A stretch of 64,000 bases of DNA from Aquabacter spiritensis (GTDB lineage Bacteria; Pseudomonadota; Alphaproteobacteria; Rhizobiales; Xanthobacteraceae), in contig NZ_SMAI01000001.1 in assembly GCF_004346185.1 (NCBI RefSeq), positions 620,001 to 684,000 on the forward strand, given 5' to 3'. Shown here piece after piece: positions 54,226 through 64,000 of this stretch. The position numbers and the translations under genes were made by a program. Below the pieces are notes generated by a model, which saw only the letters and a list, made by a program, of their open reading frames with translations, searched no databases and had not been told where the DNA came from. Numbering within the stretch: position 1 is the first letter of the stretch; every line of letters starts with the position of its first letter.

Positions 54226-56541
54226 ATGGACGAGGCTTCGAAGGTGCGGCAAAGCAAGGAAACGCGAGTCACGAACGACGCCAACCGAAGCGGAATCTGG
54301 GTCCGCATCGTCGGCGGCGTCTTTGCGGGCGCCGTGGTGCTCGCGGCCGCCGCCTTGTGTTACAAGACCAGCGAGCGTGCCTCCAGCGACCGCAAGCGGG
54401 AAATGGAAAACCTCGCGCTCGCTCTGGCGGAACAGACCGAACGGGCCTTCGAGGCCCTGGAACTCGTCCAGCTCAGCATCATCGAGCGCATCGGCAATGC
54501 CGGTGTGACCGACAAGAGCCAGCTCGCGACCGCAATGCATACGGTCGAGGTCCACCAGATCCTCAGAGACAAGATCGACGCCCTGCCTTATGTCGACGCG
54601 GTCACGGTGATCGACAAGACCGGTCGACTGCTCAACTTCTCGCGTTATTGGCCAATTCCGCCGGTCAACGTCTCGGACCGGGACTATTTTCAAGCGCTGA
54701 AGCAGATGTCTGGACCCGACGTGTTTGTCAGCGCGCCAGTTCCCAATCGCGGCACCGGGACCATCACCATCTACCTGGCCCGCCGCTTCACGTCGCCGGA
54801 CGGGCGCTTCCTCGGTCTGGTACTCGGGGCGATGGTGCAGTCTTATTTCGAGCGCTACTTCTCCGCCATCAATCTGGGGCGCGACGGCGCGATTTTGATG
54901 TTCCGCAACGATGGCGCTTATCTCGCGGGTCACCCCCATTCCGATCCGGACGCGGAAGCCGTGGCCATGCGCCAGCGCGTCTCCTCCGCGCTGATCTCAG
55001 CCCCGCCGGACGACGCGTTGGCCCCTCCCGGGCTGCTCGACGACAAAGAGCGGCTCTACGCCGCCAAGGGCCTCTCCAAATATCCCGTGACCGTGTTCGT
55101 GACCGACACCCTCGGGGCGGTGAATCGGCGCGCCTTCGACCAGAGCATTCCCATCATCGTTTTTGCCGGCCTGATCTGCGCGTCGATCTTCATTGTTGTG
55201 GTCCTGGCGGAACGCCATCTGCGGGCGCAGCGCCGCTTCGCCTACGACGCCTATCATTCGGCCCGCCACGATGCGCTCACCGGTCTGCCCAACCGCCTCA
55301 GCTTCTCGGAAGCGCTCGATGCCGCATTAAAGGCGCTGCCGGCTCGGCAAGGGCTCGCTCTCCTGTTCATCGATCTCGACTATTTCAAATCCGTCAACGA
55401 CACGCTCGGCCACGCCATCGGCGACGATCTGCTGCGGGGGGTGGCCGGCCGCATAGCCGGCTGCCTCCCCGCGGGCGCGTCGGTCGCGCGGATCGGCGGC
55501 GACGAATTCTCGGTGATTCTGCCCCAAGCGGGCGAGACGGAAGCCCTGCGCATCGCCCACACCATCATCGAAGCCATTCGGGAGCCCTTCGAGCTCGAAC
55601 ATCACCGGGTGATCCCGGGCGGAAGCATCGGCGTCGCGTTGGCCCCGGTGCACGGCGCCATGGCGCCAGAACTGCTGAAGAATGCCGATCTCGCCCTCTA
55701 CCGGGCCAAGGCCGACGGACGCGGTCTGGCCCGCGTATTCGAGCGCGAGCTGGAGCGCTCGGCCCTGACCCGGCGCAATCTCGAACTCGACCTCGACGCG
55801 GCTTGGCGCGAAGGACAGTTCTTCGTGGTGTATCAGCCGATCTTCGACTGCCGAACTTGCGAAATCGTGAGCTTCGAGGCGCTGCTCCGATGGCGGCATC
55901 CAACCCGCGGCGTCGTTCCCGCGCCGGCCTTCATCCCCGTGGCCGAAGATACCGGCCTCATCTTCCCGCTGGGCGGCTGGGTGCTCGAACAAGCGTGCCG
56001 CGCCGCGCGGGCGTGGCCGGCCGGGATCTCCGTCTCGGTCAACCTGTCGCCGATCCAGTTCCGCGGAAACCGGGTGGAGAGCCAGGTGGCGGACGCCCTC
56101 GCCGCCTCGGGCCTGTCGACATCCCGGCTCGAACTCGAGATCACCGAGACCGCCTTGATCCAGGAAGGACCGGCGGCGCTGTCCGTGATCGAGGGCTTCC
56201 GGGAAAAGGGCATCCGGGTCGCGCTCGACGATTTCGGCACCGGCTATTCCTCGCTCGCTTATCTCCGCAAATTGCCGATCGACCGAATCAAAATCGACCA
56301 CGCTTTCGTTGATGGTCTCGGCCGCGACCATCACAGCCTGCCGATTATTCGCGCCATCCTCGCCCTCGCCGCCACTTTGCCGCTGGCCACCACTGTGGAG
56401 GGGGTCGAGCGGGATGAGCAGCTGGAAATCCTTCGCAAGGAAGGCTGCACCCATGTTCAGGGCTATCTTCTCGGGCGCCCGGTGAGCCTGCCGGAGGCCT
56501 GCGCGCTGCTGCGCACCGAGACGATCGACGCCGCGCATTAA
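54226..56541 (+). CDS. Membrane GGDEF-EAL c-di-GMP enzyme with Cache-like sensor
   Basis: 771 residues from the ATG at 54226, chosen for AAGGGAAG upstream (an ATG at 54202 is in frame). Two membrane helices (about 28-46 and 307-328) enclose a periplasmic Cache-like sensor ([43 protein letters not shown]). The GGDEF domain is intact ([11 protein letters not shown]), as is the EAL domain ([11 protein letters not shown], plus [25 protein letters not shown]). It may make and/or degrade c-di-GMP; which activity dominates is unknown. Confidence 0.9.
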   Translation: MDEASKVRQSKETRVTNDANRSGIWVRIVGGVFAGAVVLAAAALCYKTSERASSDRKREMENLALALAEQTERAFEALELVQLSIIERIGNAGVTDKSQLATAMHTVEVHQILRDKIDALPYVDAVTVIDKTGRLLNFSRYWPIPPVNVSDRDYFQALKQMSGPDVFVSAPVPNRGTGTITIYLARRFTSPDGRFLGLVLGAMVQSYFERYFSAINLGRDGAILMFRNDGAYLAGHPHSDPDAEAVAMRQRVSSALISAPPDDALAPPGLLDDKERLYAAKGLSKYPVTVFVTDTLGAVNRRAFDQSIPIIVFAGLICASIFIVVVLAERHLRAQRRFAYDAYHSARHDALTGLPNRLSFSEALDAALKALPARQGLALLFIDLDYFKSVNDTLGHAIGDDLLRGVAGRIAGCLPAGASVARIGGDEFSVILPQAGETEALRIAHTIIEAIREPFELEHHRVIPGGSIGVALAPVHGAMAPELLKNADLALYRAKADGRGLARVFERELERSALTRRNLELDLDAAWREGQFFVVYQPIFDCRTCEIVSFEALLRWRHPTRGVVPAPAFIPVAEDTGLIFPLGGWVLEQACRAARAWPAGISVSVNLSPIQFRGNRVESQVADALAASGLSTSRLELEITETALIQEGPAALSVIEGFREKGIRVALDDFGTGYSSLAYLRKLPIDRIKIDHAFVDGLGRDHHSLPIIRAILALAATLPLATTVEGVERDEQLEILRKEGCTHVQGYLLGRPVSLPEACALLRTETIDAAH

Positions 56542-56585
56542 TCAGGCTCTTTCAAGGCGGCGCTCGGGCGCGCTATTGTCGTGGG

Positions 56586-57767
56586 ATGGAGCCTATCACC
56601 ACGACCGCCGCGTTGGCCTCGGCCTGTGCGCGACTCTCCCGCCACGATTTCGTCACCGTCGACACCGAGTTTCTGCGTGAGACGACCTTCTGGCCCAAGC
56701 TCTGCGTGATCCAGGCCGCGTCCCCGGACGAGGCGATCATCGTCGATGCGCTGGCGCCGGATATCGACCTCGCGCCGTTCTTCGAGCTGATGGCGAATCC
56801 GAACGTCACGAAGGTGTTCCACGCCGCGCGGCAGGACATCGAAATCGTCTGGCACCGCGCCGGCCTGATCCCGCACCCGGTTTTCGACAGCCAGGTCGCG
56901 GCGATGGTCCTCGGCTATGGCGACAGCATTTCCTACGATCAACTGGTTCAGCGGGTCTGCGGCCAGGCGCTCGACAAATCCTCCCGCTTCACCGACTGGT
57001 CGCGCCGGCCGCTGAGCCCGGCCCAGATCACCTATGCCCTCGCCGACGTCACCCATCTGCGGGACATCTATCTCGCCCTTCTGAAGGATCTCGAGGCCCG
57101 CGGGCGCAGCGACTGGATGGGCGAGGAGATGCATGTCCTCACGTCGCCCGCGACCTACCGGCAGGATCCGGCGACCGCCTGGGAGCGGCTGAAGTCGCGG
57201 GTGCGCAAGCCGCGGGAACTTGCGGTCCTGGTCGAGGTGGCCGCATGGCGCGAGCGCGAGGCGCAGAGTCGCGACCAGCCGCGCGGCCGCATCATCAAGG
57301 ACGAAGTCATCGGCGAAATCGCCCTCCAGCAGCCGCAGACCCCGGAGAGACTCGCGGAACTGCGGTCGCTTCCAAAAGGTTTCGAGCGCTCGCGATACGG
57401 CGAGGCGGTGCTGGATGCGGTCAAGCGCGGCCTCGAGCGCGACCCGAAATCTCTCCCCCGGCTGGAACGGGACCGCGCGCTGCCGAACGGCGCGACGGCC
57501 ACCGTCGAACTGCTCAAGGTGCTCCTGCGCATGACGGCCGAACAGCACGGCGTCGCGGCCAAGGTGATCGCCACCACCGACGATCTCGAACGCATCGCGG
57601 TGAGCGACGAGGCACCCGTGCCGGCTCTGAGCGGCTGGCGGCGCGAACTGTTCGGCGACAAGGCCCTCGCCTTGAAGGCCGGGCGGCTGGCCCTCGCGGT
57701 CGATCGCGGACGGGTGATCGCCACCGAGCGGCAGATCCCCGCCGTCGGATCGGCTTCGCAGAAATAA
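56586..57767 (+). CDS. rnd: Ribonuclease D
   Basis: 393 residues. DEDDy exonuclease motifs: [10 protein letters not shown] (Exo I), [12 protein letters not shown] (Exo II) and [15 protein letters not shown] (Exo III), followed by an HRDC domain (about 215-295; [34 protein letters not shown]). Trims 3' ends of tRNA precursors and other stable RNAs. It starts 44 bases after the GGDEF-EAL stop and may be cotranscribed with it; the association is probably incidental. Confidence 0.93.
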   Translation: MEPITTTAALASACARLSRHDFVTVDTEFLRETTFWPKLCVIQAASPDEAIIVDALAPDIDLAPFFELMANPNVTKVFHAARQDIEIVWHRAGLIPHPVFDSQVAAMVLGYGDSISYDQLVQRVCGQALDKSSRFTDWSRRPLSPAQITYALADVTHLRDIYLALLKDLEARGRSDWMGEEMHVLTSPATYRQDPATAWERLKSRVRKPRELAVLVEVAAWREREAQSRDQPRGRIIKDEVIGEIALQQPQTPERLAELRSLPKGFERSRYGEAVLDAVKRGLERDPKSLPRLERDRALPNGATATVELLKVLLRMTAEQHGVAAKVIATTDDLERIAVSDEAPVPALSGWRRELFGDKALALKAGRLALAVDRGRVIATERQIPAVGSASQK

Positions 57768-57771
57768 GCGT

Positions 57772-57789
57772 GCCGGCAAGGGTGCCGGC
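57772..57789. terminator. Short hairpin between convergent rnd and GGDEF gene
   Basis: GCCGGC-AAGGGT-GCCGGC, 6-bp arms. Each arm is itself palindromic, so alternative pairings exist. Weak terminator candidate in a 45-base gap. Confidence 0.25.
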
Positions 57790-57812
57790 CCCGACCTTGG
57801 CAGCTCCGGGCC

Positions 57813-59222
57813 TCAGCGCCCGGCAGATGGGACCCAGCCGTCGGGCGGGTTAGCATCCGCCAGAATTCGCCGGCGCTTCTTCGCGGCATACATCGCGGCG
57901 TCGGCCTCGGCGAAGATCTGGGTGAGATTCAACGGATCATCCCCAAACGGCCGCGCGATGCCGGCCGATGCACCGACGGAGAAGGTGCGACCGGCCCAGG
58001 CGACAGGCCGTTCAATCGCATCGAGCGCGCACTTCACCTGGTGATCGAGGCCGGCCGTGGCGCGGGCGCCGCCGACCAGGACGGCGAACTCGTCGCCACC
58101 GATGCGGCCGATCCGACGGCCCTTGAACACGCCGCGCAGGCGCCGCGCGACCTCCTTGAGGCAGGCATCTCCGGCGGCATGGCCGAACGTGTCGTTGACC
58201 GACTTGAACCCGTCGAGATCGATCAGGACCAGCGCCTGGAACGCCCGCCCCCGCGGCGCCCGGAGTGCACGCTGTAGCTCGGTCTCGAACATCGCGCGAT
58301 TGGCGAGGCCGGTCAGCATGTCGAATTCAGCGAGACGCCGCATGCGTTCGAGCAATTCCTTTTCCTGGGTGACGTCCTGTTTGGTGCCGAATATCCGCAC
58401 CGCGCGTCCGGCGTCCGCCTCGACGTCGATCGACAGGCGCACCCAGCGCCTGTTGCCGCGTGCCGTCCGGACCCGGACGTCGAGGACGAAGCTCGTGCAG
58501 TCGGCGATGGCCTTGCTGCGCATCCGCTCCATCTGCCGGCGCGACTGCGCGTAATAGAGTTCGAGGATCATCTCCCGGGTCACGTAGCTGCCCCGCGGCA
58601 ACTCGAAAATATCATAGACGCCATCCGTCCAGGTCAGCGCGCCGGTGGCGAGGTCGCACTCCCAGGTGCCGATCTTGGCGAGGGCCGAGGACCGCTCGTA
58701 CATCTTGCGAAAGCGCTCTACGGCAGCGCCGTTCTCCCGCGCGAGGTCGCGGGCGGCGGCCAGCTCGGAGCCGATCTGGGCGAGCGCGCGCGCCCGCCGG
58801 CTTTCGAGAATCAGGGTCGCGAAAATGCGGGCGAAAGCCGCGAGGCGATCGGCCTGCGCGGCGTCGAGCCGCCGGGGCGCAGGGCTGAACAGCGCCAGAG
58901 TGCCGAGCGCCCCGCCATCCGCGTCGAAAAGGGGAACGCCGGCAAAGAACCGCCACACGGTCTCCCCCTCCACCACTCGAATGTCGTCGGCCTGGACCGG
59001 GGCGCCGTCGGCGATCGGCCGCGCCAGCAGGTCCCGCACCCCGGCTGCGGCGTCGCCGAGAGCAGGAGCCATCGACCAGCACGCCTCCCCGTCCGGCAGC
59101 AGCAGCGCTACGCGCGCCGCATCGAACTGGAGTCGCACAGAGTCGAGAAGGCAGGCGAACTGTGTCCGCAAGCATTCGTCCGTTTTCGAAAGGCCAGGCG
59201 ATGGCGCCTCAGTCTTGTGCAC
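57813..59222 (-). CDS. GGDEF diguanylate cyclase with GAF- and PAS-like sensor domains
   Basis: 469 residues from GTG at 59222, preceded by GGAGGGACG. No membrane segment. Residues about 1-150 are GAF-like (LLDSVRLQFDAARVALLLPDG, TVWRFFAGVPLFDADGGALGTLALFS); a coiled linker follows; a PAS/PAC domain (about 175-300) contains GTWECDLATGALTWTDGVYDIF and WVRLSIDVEADAG. The GGDEF domain has RIGGDEFAVLVGG, IDLDGFKSVNDTFGHAAGD and ADAAMYAAKK, so it appears active. Downstream of rlmE by 120 bases on the same strand. Confidence 0.9.
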   Translation of the reverse strand: MHKTEAPSPGLSKTDECLRTQFACLLDSVRLQFDAARVALLLPDGEACWSMAPALGDAAAGVRDLLARPIADGAPVQADDIRVVEGETVWRFFAGVPLFDADGGALGTLALFSPAPRRLDAAQADRLAAFARIFATLILESRRARALAQIGSELAAARDLARENGAAVERFRKMYERSSALAKIGTWECDLATGALTWTDGVYDIFELPRGSYVTREMILELYYAQSRRQMERMRSKAIADCTSFVLDVRVRTARGNRRWVRLSIDVEADAGRAVRIFGTKQDVTQEKELLERMRRLAEFDMLTGLANRAMFETELQRALRAPRGRAFQALVLIDLDGFKSVNDTFGHAAGDACLKEVARRLRGVFKGRRIGRIGGDEFAVLVGGARATAGLDHQVKCALDAIERPVAWAGRTFSVGASAGIARPFGDDPLNLTQIFAEADAAMYAAKKRRRILADANPPDGWVPSAGR

Positions 59223-59342
59223 CGTCCCTCCGCACCGCGATCGTCCCCCGCAACAAGGCGATGAGGGGAGCTTGCTGCACTGCGGTCAAGCGGCACAAAA
59301 TGACCGGCGTTCACAGGCGCGGCACCGGCCGGGAGGGGGCCG

Positions 59343-60038
59343 TCAGGAGCCCGCGCCGCGAAAGCCGGTCGCGAGGACGTACAGCTCGGCCGAATCCGCC
59401 CGGCTCGCCGCAGGCTTGAGATGGCGAACCTGCGCGAAATCACGCTTCAGATCCGCCAGCAGCGCGCCCTCGGTGCCACCCTGAAGAACCTTGGCGAGGA
59501 AGGCGCCGCCGGGAGCCAGAACCTGACGGGCGAAATCTGCGGCGAGTTCGACCAAAGCGACGATCTTCAGATGGTCCGTCGCCTTGTGGCCGGTCGCATT
59601 GGCCGCCATGTCGGACATGACGAGGTCGGCAGGGCCCTCCAGCATCGCGATCAGCCGCTCGGGCGCGTCCGGGTCGAGAAAGTCCATCTGGGCGAACTGG
59701 ACGCCGGGGATGGGATCGATGTCGAGAAGGTCGATCGCGACGATCCGTCCGCGTCCCTCTTCGAGCCCGATCCGTTTGCTCGCGATCTGGCTCCAGCCGC
59801 CCGGCGCGGCGCCGAGGTCGACGACGCGCATGCCGCGCTTCAGCACCCGCGCCTTGTCGTCGATCTCGGTCAGCTTGAAGGCGGCGCGCGAGCGCAGGCC
59901 CTCGCGTTTCGCGCGGGCGACGTAGGGATCGTTGAGCTGGCGTTGCAGCCATTTCTGCGAGGAGGTGGTGCGACCGCGCGCGGTCTTCACCCGCACCTTC
60001 AGCGGGCGGCCGTCCGGACCGCGGGGCGGTGTGGTCAC
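59343..60038 (-). CDS. rlmE: 23S rRNA (uridine-2'-O)-methyltransferase RlmE
   Basis: 231 residues from GTG at 60038, which overlaps the ppx stop (GTGA) and has GGAGGCGCAGGC before it; ATG-less frames further upstream belong to ppx. FtsJ fold with [15 protein letters not shown] and the K-D-K-E tetrad K55 ([10 protein letters not shown]), D143 ([12 protein letters not shown]), K183 ([10 protein letters not shown]) and E218 (SAELYVLA). Methylates U2552 of 23S rRNA. The ppx-rlmE pair is common in alphaproteobacteria. Confidence 0.94.
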   Translation of the reverse strand: MTTPPRGPDGRPLKVRVKTARGRTTSSQKWLQRQLNDPYVARAKREGLRSRAAFKLTEIDDKARVLKRGMRVVDLGAAPGGWSQIASKRIGLEEGRGRIVAIDLLDIDPIPGVQFAQMDFLDPDAPERLIAMLEGPADLVMSDMAANATGHKATDHLKIVALVELAADFARQVLAPGGAFLAKVLQGGTEGALLADLKRDFAQVRHLKPAASRADSAELYVLATGFRGAGS

Positions 60039-61153
60039 GCCTGCGCCTCCGCCGCCACCGGCATGGCTTGCCGGCGCCACACGCCGTCGGCGCGCATCAA
60101 TTGGATCAACATACCCTCCCGCAGGCCGCGATCGGCCACTCTGAGCCGCTCGGCCGGAAATGCCTCGCGCACGGCTTCCATGATCGCACAGCCGGCGAGA
60201 ACGAGATCGGCGCGCTGCGCGCCAATGCACGGATTGGCCACCCGCTCCTCGAATGACATGGCGACCAGTTGCTCGACCACCCGTGCGATGTCGCGCCCGT
60301 GCAGCCAAGCCCCGTCGACCCGGGCGCGATCGTAGCGGGCAAGACCGAGATGGATGCCTGCCACCGTCGTCACCGTTCCGGACGTGCCGAGCAGGTGCAT
60401 CCGGCCGGGCGCCCGCACACCCCAGCTCTGCCGCACCCCCTCCAGCATGCCGGCGACCTCGGCCACCATCGCATCGAACAGCGCCCGCGAGACCTTCACC
60501 CCGCCATGCCGCTCCGCGAGCGAGACGACGCCGACCGGCATCGACGCCCAGGACCGGATTCGCGCGCGCGGCGGCCCGTCATCCCCGGCGGCGCGGCGGG
60601 CGAGCCAGACCACTTCGGTGGAGCCGCCGCCGATATCGAACAGAATCGCACCGTCGCAGGTGGCGTCGACCAAAGGCGCGCATCCGGCGGCGGCGAGGCC
60701 CGCCTCGGTGCGCCGGTCGACGACCTCCAGAGCAAGGCCGGTACGTGCCTCGACCGCAGCGCAGAACTCCGCCCCGTTCGCGGCCGCCCGGCAGGCCTCG
60801 GTCGCGATCACCCGCGCCCGCGCCACCCCCCGGTTCGCGATCTTGCCGGCGCAGATTTCGAGCGCACCCAAGGCCCGCTCCATCGCCTCCGCACCGAGCC
60901 GGCCATTGGCGGAAAGCCCTTCGCCGAGCCGCACGATCCGCGAAAAGGCGTCGACCACGCGGAAATTGCGCTGCGTCGGCCGGGCGATGAGCAGGCGGCA
61001 ATTGTTGGTGCCGAGATCGAGGGCGGCATAGACGCGATCGGCCCGGCCACCCGGCGTCCAGCCGAGCGTCCCAAACGAACCTTGCGGACCACTCCCGCGA
61101 TCCTGCAGCGACGTCGCCGGATCCACACGGGATCCGCGCGTGTCGTCCCTCAT
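60035..61153 (-). CDS. ppx: Ppx/GppA family phosphatase (exopolyphosphatase)
   Basis: 372 residues; ATG at 61153 with GAAGGA six bases upstream. ASKHA ATPase-like fold: [14 protein letters not shown] (phosphate-1), [30 protein letters not shown] (phosphate-2) and [13 protein letters not shown] (adenosine-like). It is short, with only the Ppx-GppA domain and no C-terminal HD region, typical of alphaproteobacteria. Degrades polyphosphate or pppGpp; which one cannot be told from sequence. Confidence 0.9.
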   Translation of the reverse strand: MRDDTRGSRVDPATSLQDRGSGPQGSFGTLGWTPGGRADRVYAALDLGTNNCRLLIARPTQRNFRVVDAFSRIVRLGEGLSANGRLGAEAMERALGALEICAGKIANRGVARARVIATEACRAAANGAEFCAAVEARTGLALEVVDRRTEAGLAAAGCAPLVDATCDGAILFDIGGGSTEVVWLARRAAGDDGPPRARIRSWASMPVGVVSLAERHGGVKVSRALFDAMVAEVAGMLEGVRQSWGVRAPGRMHLLGTSGTVTTVAGIHLGLARYDRARVDGAWLHGRDIARVVEQLVAMSFEERVANPCIGAQRADLVLAGCAIMEAVREAFPAERLRVADRGLREGMLIQLMRADGVWRRQAMPVAAEAQA

Positions 61154-61385
61154 TTCATGTCCTTCGCCGCCCGCTCGGCCGCGGCGCGCGCGGGCGCCAA
61201 GCGGGCTCTCAAGTGCCGTTTCGCCGGAAGTGTAACAGCCAGGGCGCCGGGCGCAATCGGCACCGTTCTGCGACCCATGCTAACCCCCCGTTCACCATGC
61301 CGCGCAGATCGGCCCGAACAGCAAGGGTTGGGAAAGTCTCCCGCCGCATTCTCAAGCTCCGATGGCTCCCCGACCCGGAGGCGAG

Positions 61386-61751
61386 ATGAGACTGATCGAT
61401 CTGGTGGAGCGGATGGCGGAGGCCTCTCATATGGCCGCGCGCGACCAATATCCGCTGCTCGAGCCGTGGGATCGGCTCTCTGGGGAGCGGCGCGCTTACC
61501 AGCGGCACCTGATGGCGACGGCGCTTGCCGCTCTGACCACGCGCGACGTGCTCGGCCTGGTCAACTGTATCCCCGAGCTGGTGACACTACCGGCGGAGCC
61601 AAGCCCGTTCGCGCTGGCGGAGCTTCAAGAGGCGGCGATCGGCGACAACGGCACGCTCAGCGATGCCAAACGTCGCTACCGCTCCCTCCTCTCCGTCGCC
61701 GCTCACCCGTTGCGCCGCTCGGAAAGACCTGAGGCAGTCCGTCAGCCCTGA
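61386..61751 (+). CDS. Hypothetical protein
   Basis: 121 residues; the ATG at 61386 has GGAGG at good distance (an in-frame ATG at 61362 lacks one). Soluble, helical: MRLIDLVERMAEASHMAARDQ, YQRHLMATALAALTTRDVLG. No membrane segment, no family recognised. It overlaps the last ten bases of the convergent small gene. Confidence 0.6.
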   Translation: MRLIDLVERMAEASHMAARDQYPLLEPWDRLSGERRAYQRHLMATALAALTTRDVLGLVNCIPELVTLPAEPSPFALAELQEAAIGDNGTLSDAKRRYRSLLSVAAHPLRRSERPEAVRQP

Positions 61752-61999
61752 TCAAGGGCGAAATGGGTCAGGCGTGCCTTGAGGCATTCCAACCCCCCGA
61801 TCATGCCGAACCCGACGACCGCCCCGGCATAGGAATAGGCGACGGATTTGTCTTTGTGGAGATAGACTCCTGCGAGACCGACCAGCTCCCCCGACCGCGC
61901 TGCCTCGAGCAGGCGCTCCAGCTCGCCGACCACGGTGGGGTTCGGCTCGGCCTTCTCGACGTGAAACGTCCCGCGCAGGCTGACGACATTCTCCGACAT
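61742..61999 (-). CDS. Small hypothetical protein
   Basis: 85 residues; ATG at 61999 with GGGGAAG upstream; the longer open frame from 62053 lacks an RBS. Sequence MSENVVSLRGTFHVEKAEPN leads into a helical part (ELERLLEAARSGEL) and a hydrophobic Gly-rich end (VAYSYAGAVVGFGMIGGLE). No family recognised; the layout resembles small phage-related or chromosomal orphan proteins. Confidence 0.55.
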   Translation of the reverse strand: MSENVVSLRGTFHVEKAEPNPTVVGELERLLEAARSGELVGLAGVYLHKDKSVAYSYAGAVVGFGMIGGLECLKARLTHFALDQG

Positions 62000-62014
62000 A
62001 GTCTTCCCCGATCT

Positions 62015-62034
62015 TGAGACCTGGGGAAGTCTCA
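62015..62034. promoter_or_regulatory. Inverted repeat upstream of the 85-residue gene
   Basis: TGAGAC-CTGGGGAA-GTCTCA, 6-bp arms, 16-35 bases upstream of the ATG at 61999, where it would overlap the promoter or leader. Possible operator or leader hairpin. Confidence 0.3.
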
Positions 62035-62065
62035 GCAAGTCTCGTGCCGGCAAAAGGAGGCAGAG

Positions 62066-62083
62066 GCGGCCCGAAGGCCGCCC
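62066..62083 (-). terminator. Terminator-like hairpin after the BON gene
   Basis: On the minus strand GGCGGCC-TTCG-GGCCGCC, a perfect 7-bp stem with a stable TTCG tetraloop, about 20 bases after the BON stop, followed by a loose pyrimidine run (TCTGCCTCCTTTT). Confidence 0.6.
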
Positions 62084-62103
62084 CCGTCATGCCCGCCGCC
62101 GGA

Positions 62104-63054
62104 TCAGGTGTTCCGGCTCGAAATCGTGCTCGACTGACCCGGGGTGATGGCGGTCTGCTTTCCGGCCGCGCCCGTCGGGTCAGACTGGCTTGCGGTGGAT
62201 CCGGGGGTCGTTCCGGTACCGCGCACCCGCACATTGTTCTGCACGTGCTGTACGCCGGAGACCTGCTCGGCGACATCCTCGGCGCGGCGCCGCTGGCGGC
62301 GATCGGCGACCACGCCGGTGAGGGTGACTTCCCCCTTGGCGACACTGACCTCGATCTCCGAGGCGTCCACCAGCCCGTCATCGGTGAGCCGATCATTCAC
62401 ATCCTCGCGCACACGGTCGTCGGAGCGCGCATAATTCTTCGGTCCTCGCCCGCGATGTTCGTCCTCGCGGCGGCGGCGCTCGGCTGCCTCGTCGCCGAAC
62501 CAGGACGACACTTCGTCCGAAGCCCGATCCCAGAAACCGCGGTCATTGCGCTGATCGCGCTCCCAATCCGATTGCTGCGGACCGCTCATCCCCCATTCCT
62601 GCCGCCCCCAGTCGGGACGCCCGCGGCGGCCTTCGTCACGGCCCCCGGACCGGCCATAACCGAAGCCGGAGGGTGGATAGGATCCAGAGCCGTAATAGCG
62701 ATCCGGGTCGGAGGCGCCATACGCGTCGCGGCCGCGGCCATACTCCGACCGACTGCCCTCGAAACGGTCTTCGGTCCGGTCACCTTCCATGCCTGACCAG
62801 GATCCACGCGCGCTGGACGCCCCGGCATCGCTGCCGTAGCTCGGGCTGCGCGACAAGGTGGGGCGTCCGGACTGATAGTCGGAGCCACGACCCTGCTCGT
62901 CGCGATAACCACGGTCGCGACCATAGCCTGAGTGGTCTTGGTCGGCGGAATGAGTCTGGCCGCTGCGATAGCTGCGATCGTCACGCCAATTCGAGCGGTC
63001 ATCCTGTTCGTGGTCGCGCGCGCGATGCTCGTCGTTGCGCCAATTCTGGGCCAT
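62104..63054 (-). CDS. BON-domain stress protein with charged N-terminal region
   Basis: 316 residues; ATG at 63054 with AGGAGG six bases upstream. Residues 1 to about 170 are Asp/Arg/Gly/Ser/Tyr-rich low complexity, probably disordered. The segment WDRASDEVSSWFGDEAAERRRRE is the conserved SWFGD lead-in of this family, then a BON domain (about 213-278: VREDVNDRLTDDGLVDASEIEV...GEVTLTGVVADRRQRRRAEDVAEQVSGV). BON domains bind membranes or envelope components. No signal peptide. An EcfG-type promoter lies just upstream, so it is probably part of the general stress response. Confidence 0.88.
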   Translation of the reverse strand: MAQNWRNDEHRARDHEQDDRSNWRDDRSYRSGQTHSADQDHSGYGRDRGYRDEQGRGSDYQSGRPTLSRSPSYGSDAGASSARGSWSGMEGDRTEDRFEGSRSEYGRGRDAYGASDPDRYYGSGSYPPSGFGYGRSGGRDEGRRGRPDWGRQEWGMSGPQQSDWERDQRNDRGFWDRASDEVSSWFGDEAAERRRREDEHRGRGPKNYARSDDRVREDVNDRLTDDGLVDASEIEVSVAKGEVTLTGVVADRRQRRRAEDVAEQVSGVQHVQNNVRVRGTGTTPGSTASQSDPTGAAGKQTAITPGQSSTISSRNT

Positions 63055-63103
63055 TCATTCCTCCTGCGATGGGCAAATCTCGTGCCCCCAGCCTCAGGGA
63101 TGA

Positions 63104-63128
63104 AACGCCTCCTCCGGGCCCGCGTTCC
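63104..63128 (-). promoter_or_regulatory. EcfG (general stress sigma factor) promoter
   Basis: On the minus strand GGAAC (63128-63124), exactly 16 bases, then CGTT (63107-63104), followed by T. This matches the alphaproteobacterial EcfG consensus GGAAC-N16/17-CGTT. It is 50-74 bases upstream of the BON protein ATG. Confidence 0.75.
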
Positions 63129-63276
63129 TCTCAAAGCATTTCAACCTGCACAAATAATCTGCAAAACGTTAGAAATCAGGCAATATATCAATGCCTCTAA
63201 GGCTAAGCTAAAAGTTTAAGCTAAGCCGTACGGCACGCCTCACTTTCCGGAATCTTTACCGCGTCTTTTCGCGCGG

Positions 63277-64000
63277 TCACACCAGAGCGGCGCGAGCCGG
63301 CTGCACCCCGACCTTGAACAAGCGCCGGTAGCGCTCGATCTCTTCGGGAGGGCCCATCGCCTTGGTGGGATTGTCGGACAACTTCACGGCCGGACGACCG
63401 TTCGCCGAAATCACCTTGCATACGATGGAAATCGGATCGAGCCCGCCGGCCGGTGCGAGGCCGCGGAAATCGTTGGTAAGAAGGGTGCCCCAGCCGAACC
63501 CGAGCCGCATGCGGCCGGAGAAGCGGGTGGTGATCCGCTCGACCTCTTCGACATCGAGCCCGTCGGAGAAAATGGCCAGCTTCTGGGTCGGATCCTGGCC
63601 ACGCGATCGCCACCAGGCGATGGCCTCCTCGCCCCCGTCCAGCGGATCCTTGCTGTCGATCCGGATGCCGGTCCAATGCGCCAGCCAGTCCGGCGCTTCC
63701 GCCAGAAAGCCGGTGGTGCCGTAGGTGTCGGGCAGCATGATCCGCAGATTGCCCTCGTAATCCTCCTGCCAATCCGCCAACACCTGATAGGGCGCGCGCA
63801 ACAAGTCCGCATCGGTGCGCGCAAGCGCGGCATAGACCATCGGCAATTCGTGGGCGTTGGTTCCCGCCGCCTCCACTTCTCTGCGCATTGCGATAAGGCA
63901 GTTGGACGTGCCGAGGAAATTCTCCCCCAACCCTTCGATCAACGCCTGCACGCACCAGTCCTGCCAGAGGAAGCCGTGGCGCCGCCGGGTCCCGAAATCC
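63277..64000 (-). CDS. pncB: Nicotinate phosphoribosyltransferase, 3' part
   Basis: 240 codons visible; the 5' part runs off the right edge. Visible family elements: [15 protein letters not shown] at the edge, [61 protein letters not shown] and [12 protein letters not shown]. Converts nicotinate and PRPP to nicotinate mononucleotide, feeding the NAD pathway that nadE (39.8 kb) completes. A stem ACCGCG/CGCGGT (63258-63277) overlaps its stop codon. Confidence 0.95.
   Translation of the reverse strand, partial: DFGTRRRHGFLWQDWCVQALIEGLGENFLGTSNCLIAMRREVEAAGTNAHELPMVYAALARTDADLLRAPYQVLADWQEDYEGNLRIMLPDTYGTTGFLAEAPDWLAHWTGIRIDSKDPLDGGEEAIAWWRSRGQDPTQKLAIFSDGLDVEEVERITTRFSGRMRLGFGWGTLLTNDFRGLAPAGGLDPISIVCKVISANGRPAVKLSDNPTKAMGPPEEIERYRRLFKVGVQPARAALV

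Noticed and set aside
63181-63222. GCTAAG direct repeats between pncB and the BON gene
   Set aside because: Short and imperfect; more likely AT-rich intergenic drift.
1-64000. tRNA, rRNA, CRISPR, IS or phage genes
   Set aside because: Looked for in all gaps and products; nothing convincing seen by eye.

Overview
The window comes from a GC-rich alphaproteobacterial chromosome, most likely Hyphomicrobiales (Rhizobiales). Evidence: 5-aminolevulinate synthase (C4 haem route), a DivL-type tyrosine pseudo-kinase, the AddAB recombination nuclease instead of RecBCD, a TsaE-sugar kinase fusion coupled to a MurU-like gene, an odc-GNAT pair behind a long structured leader, and a promoter matching the EcfG general-stress consensus. 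I saw no tRNA, rRNA, CRISPR array, prophage or insertion sequence; it reads as core chromosome with a few accessory patches.

Layout. 1-11 kb: end of a PoxB-like pyruvate oxidase, an AsmA-like protein, a dicarboxylate/amino-acid symporter, and the outer-membrane pair tamA-tamB. 11-15 kb: a catabolic group (FAD oxidoreductase, CocE/S15 hydrolase, Bug-type binding protein) around an AT-rich island with three copies of an AAAATCGATTTT-like palindrome. 15-20 kb: hemA with an FNR/FixK-like box, a methyltransferase, then a ~480-nt leader, ornithine decarboxylase and a GNAT enzyme. 20-32 kb: one minus-strand run, divL > tsaE-kinase > murU-like > addB > addA, then trxA on its own promoter; most junctions in the run are ATGA or GTGA overlaps. 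32-36 kb: a rhodanese and a three-gene signalling operon (CHASE3 kinase, CheY-like receiver, receiver-HisKA_2 kinase). 36-45 kb: a glutamine-synthetase-like enzyme, two small proteins, an MFS exporter, nadE, and an ABC exporter overlapping a nucleotidyltransferase. 45-50 kb: a possible sRNA with a canonical terminator, meaB, a SleB-like hydrolase and a malic enzyme. 50-64 kb: an unknown anchored protein, aspS, a GGDEF-EAL protein, rnd, a second GGDEF protein, ppx-rlmE, two small unknowns, a BON stress protein and the 3' part of pncB.

Most convergent gene ends carry a perfect GC-rich hairpin without a T-tract. Only one terminator (45157-45186) has the classic T-run. Long ORFs opposite real genes are GC-rich shadows and were left out. 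Start sites were chosen from Shine-Dalgarno position, stop/start overlaps and family length. The most distinctive items are the possible sRNA, the ABC exporter-nucleotidyltransferase pair, the triple palindrome and the odc leader.
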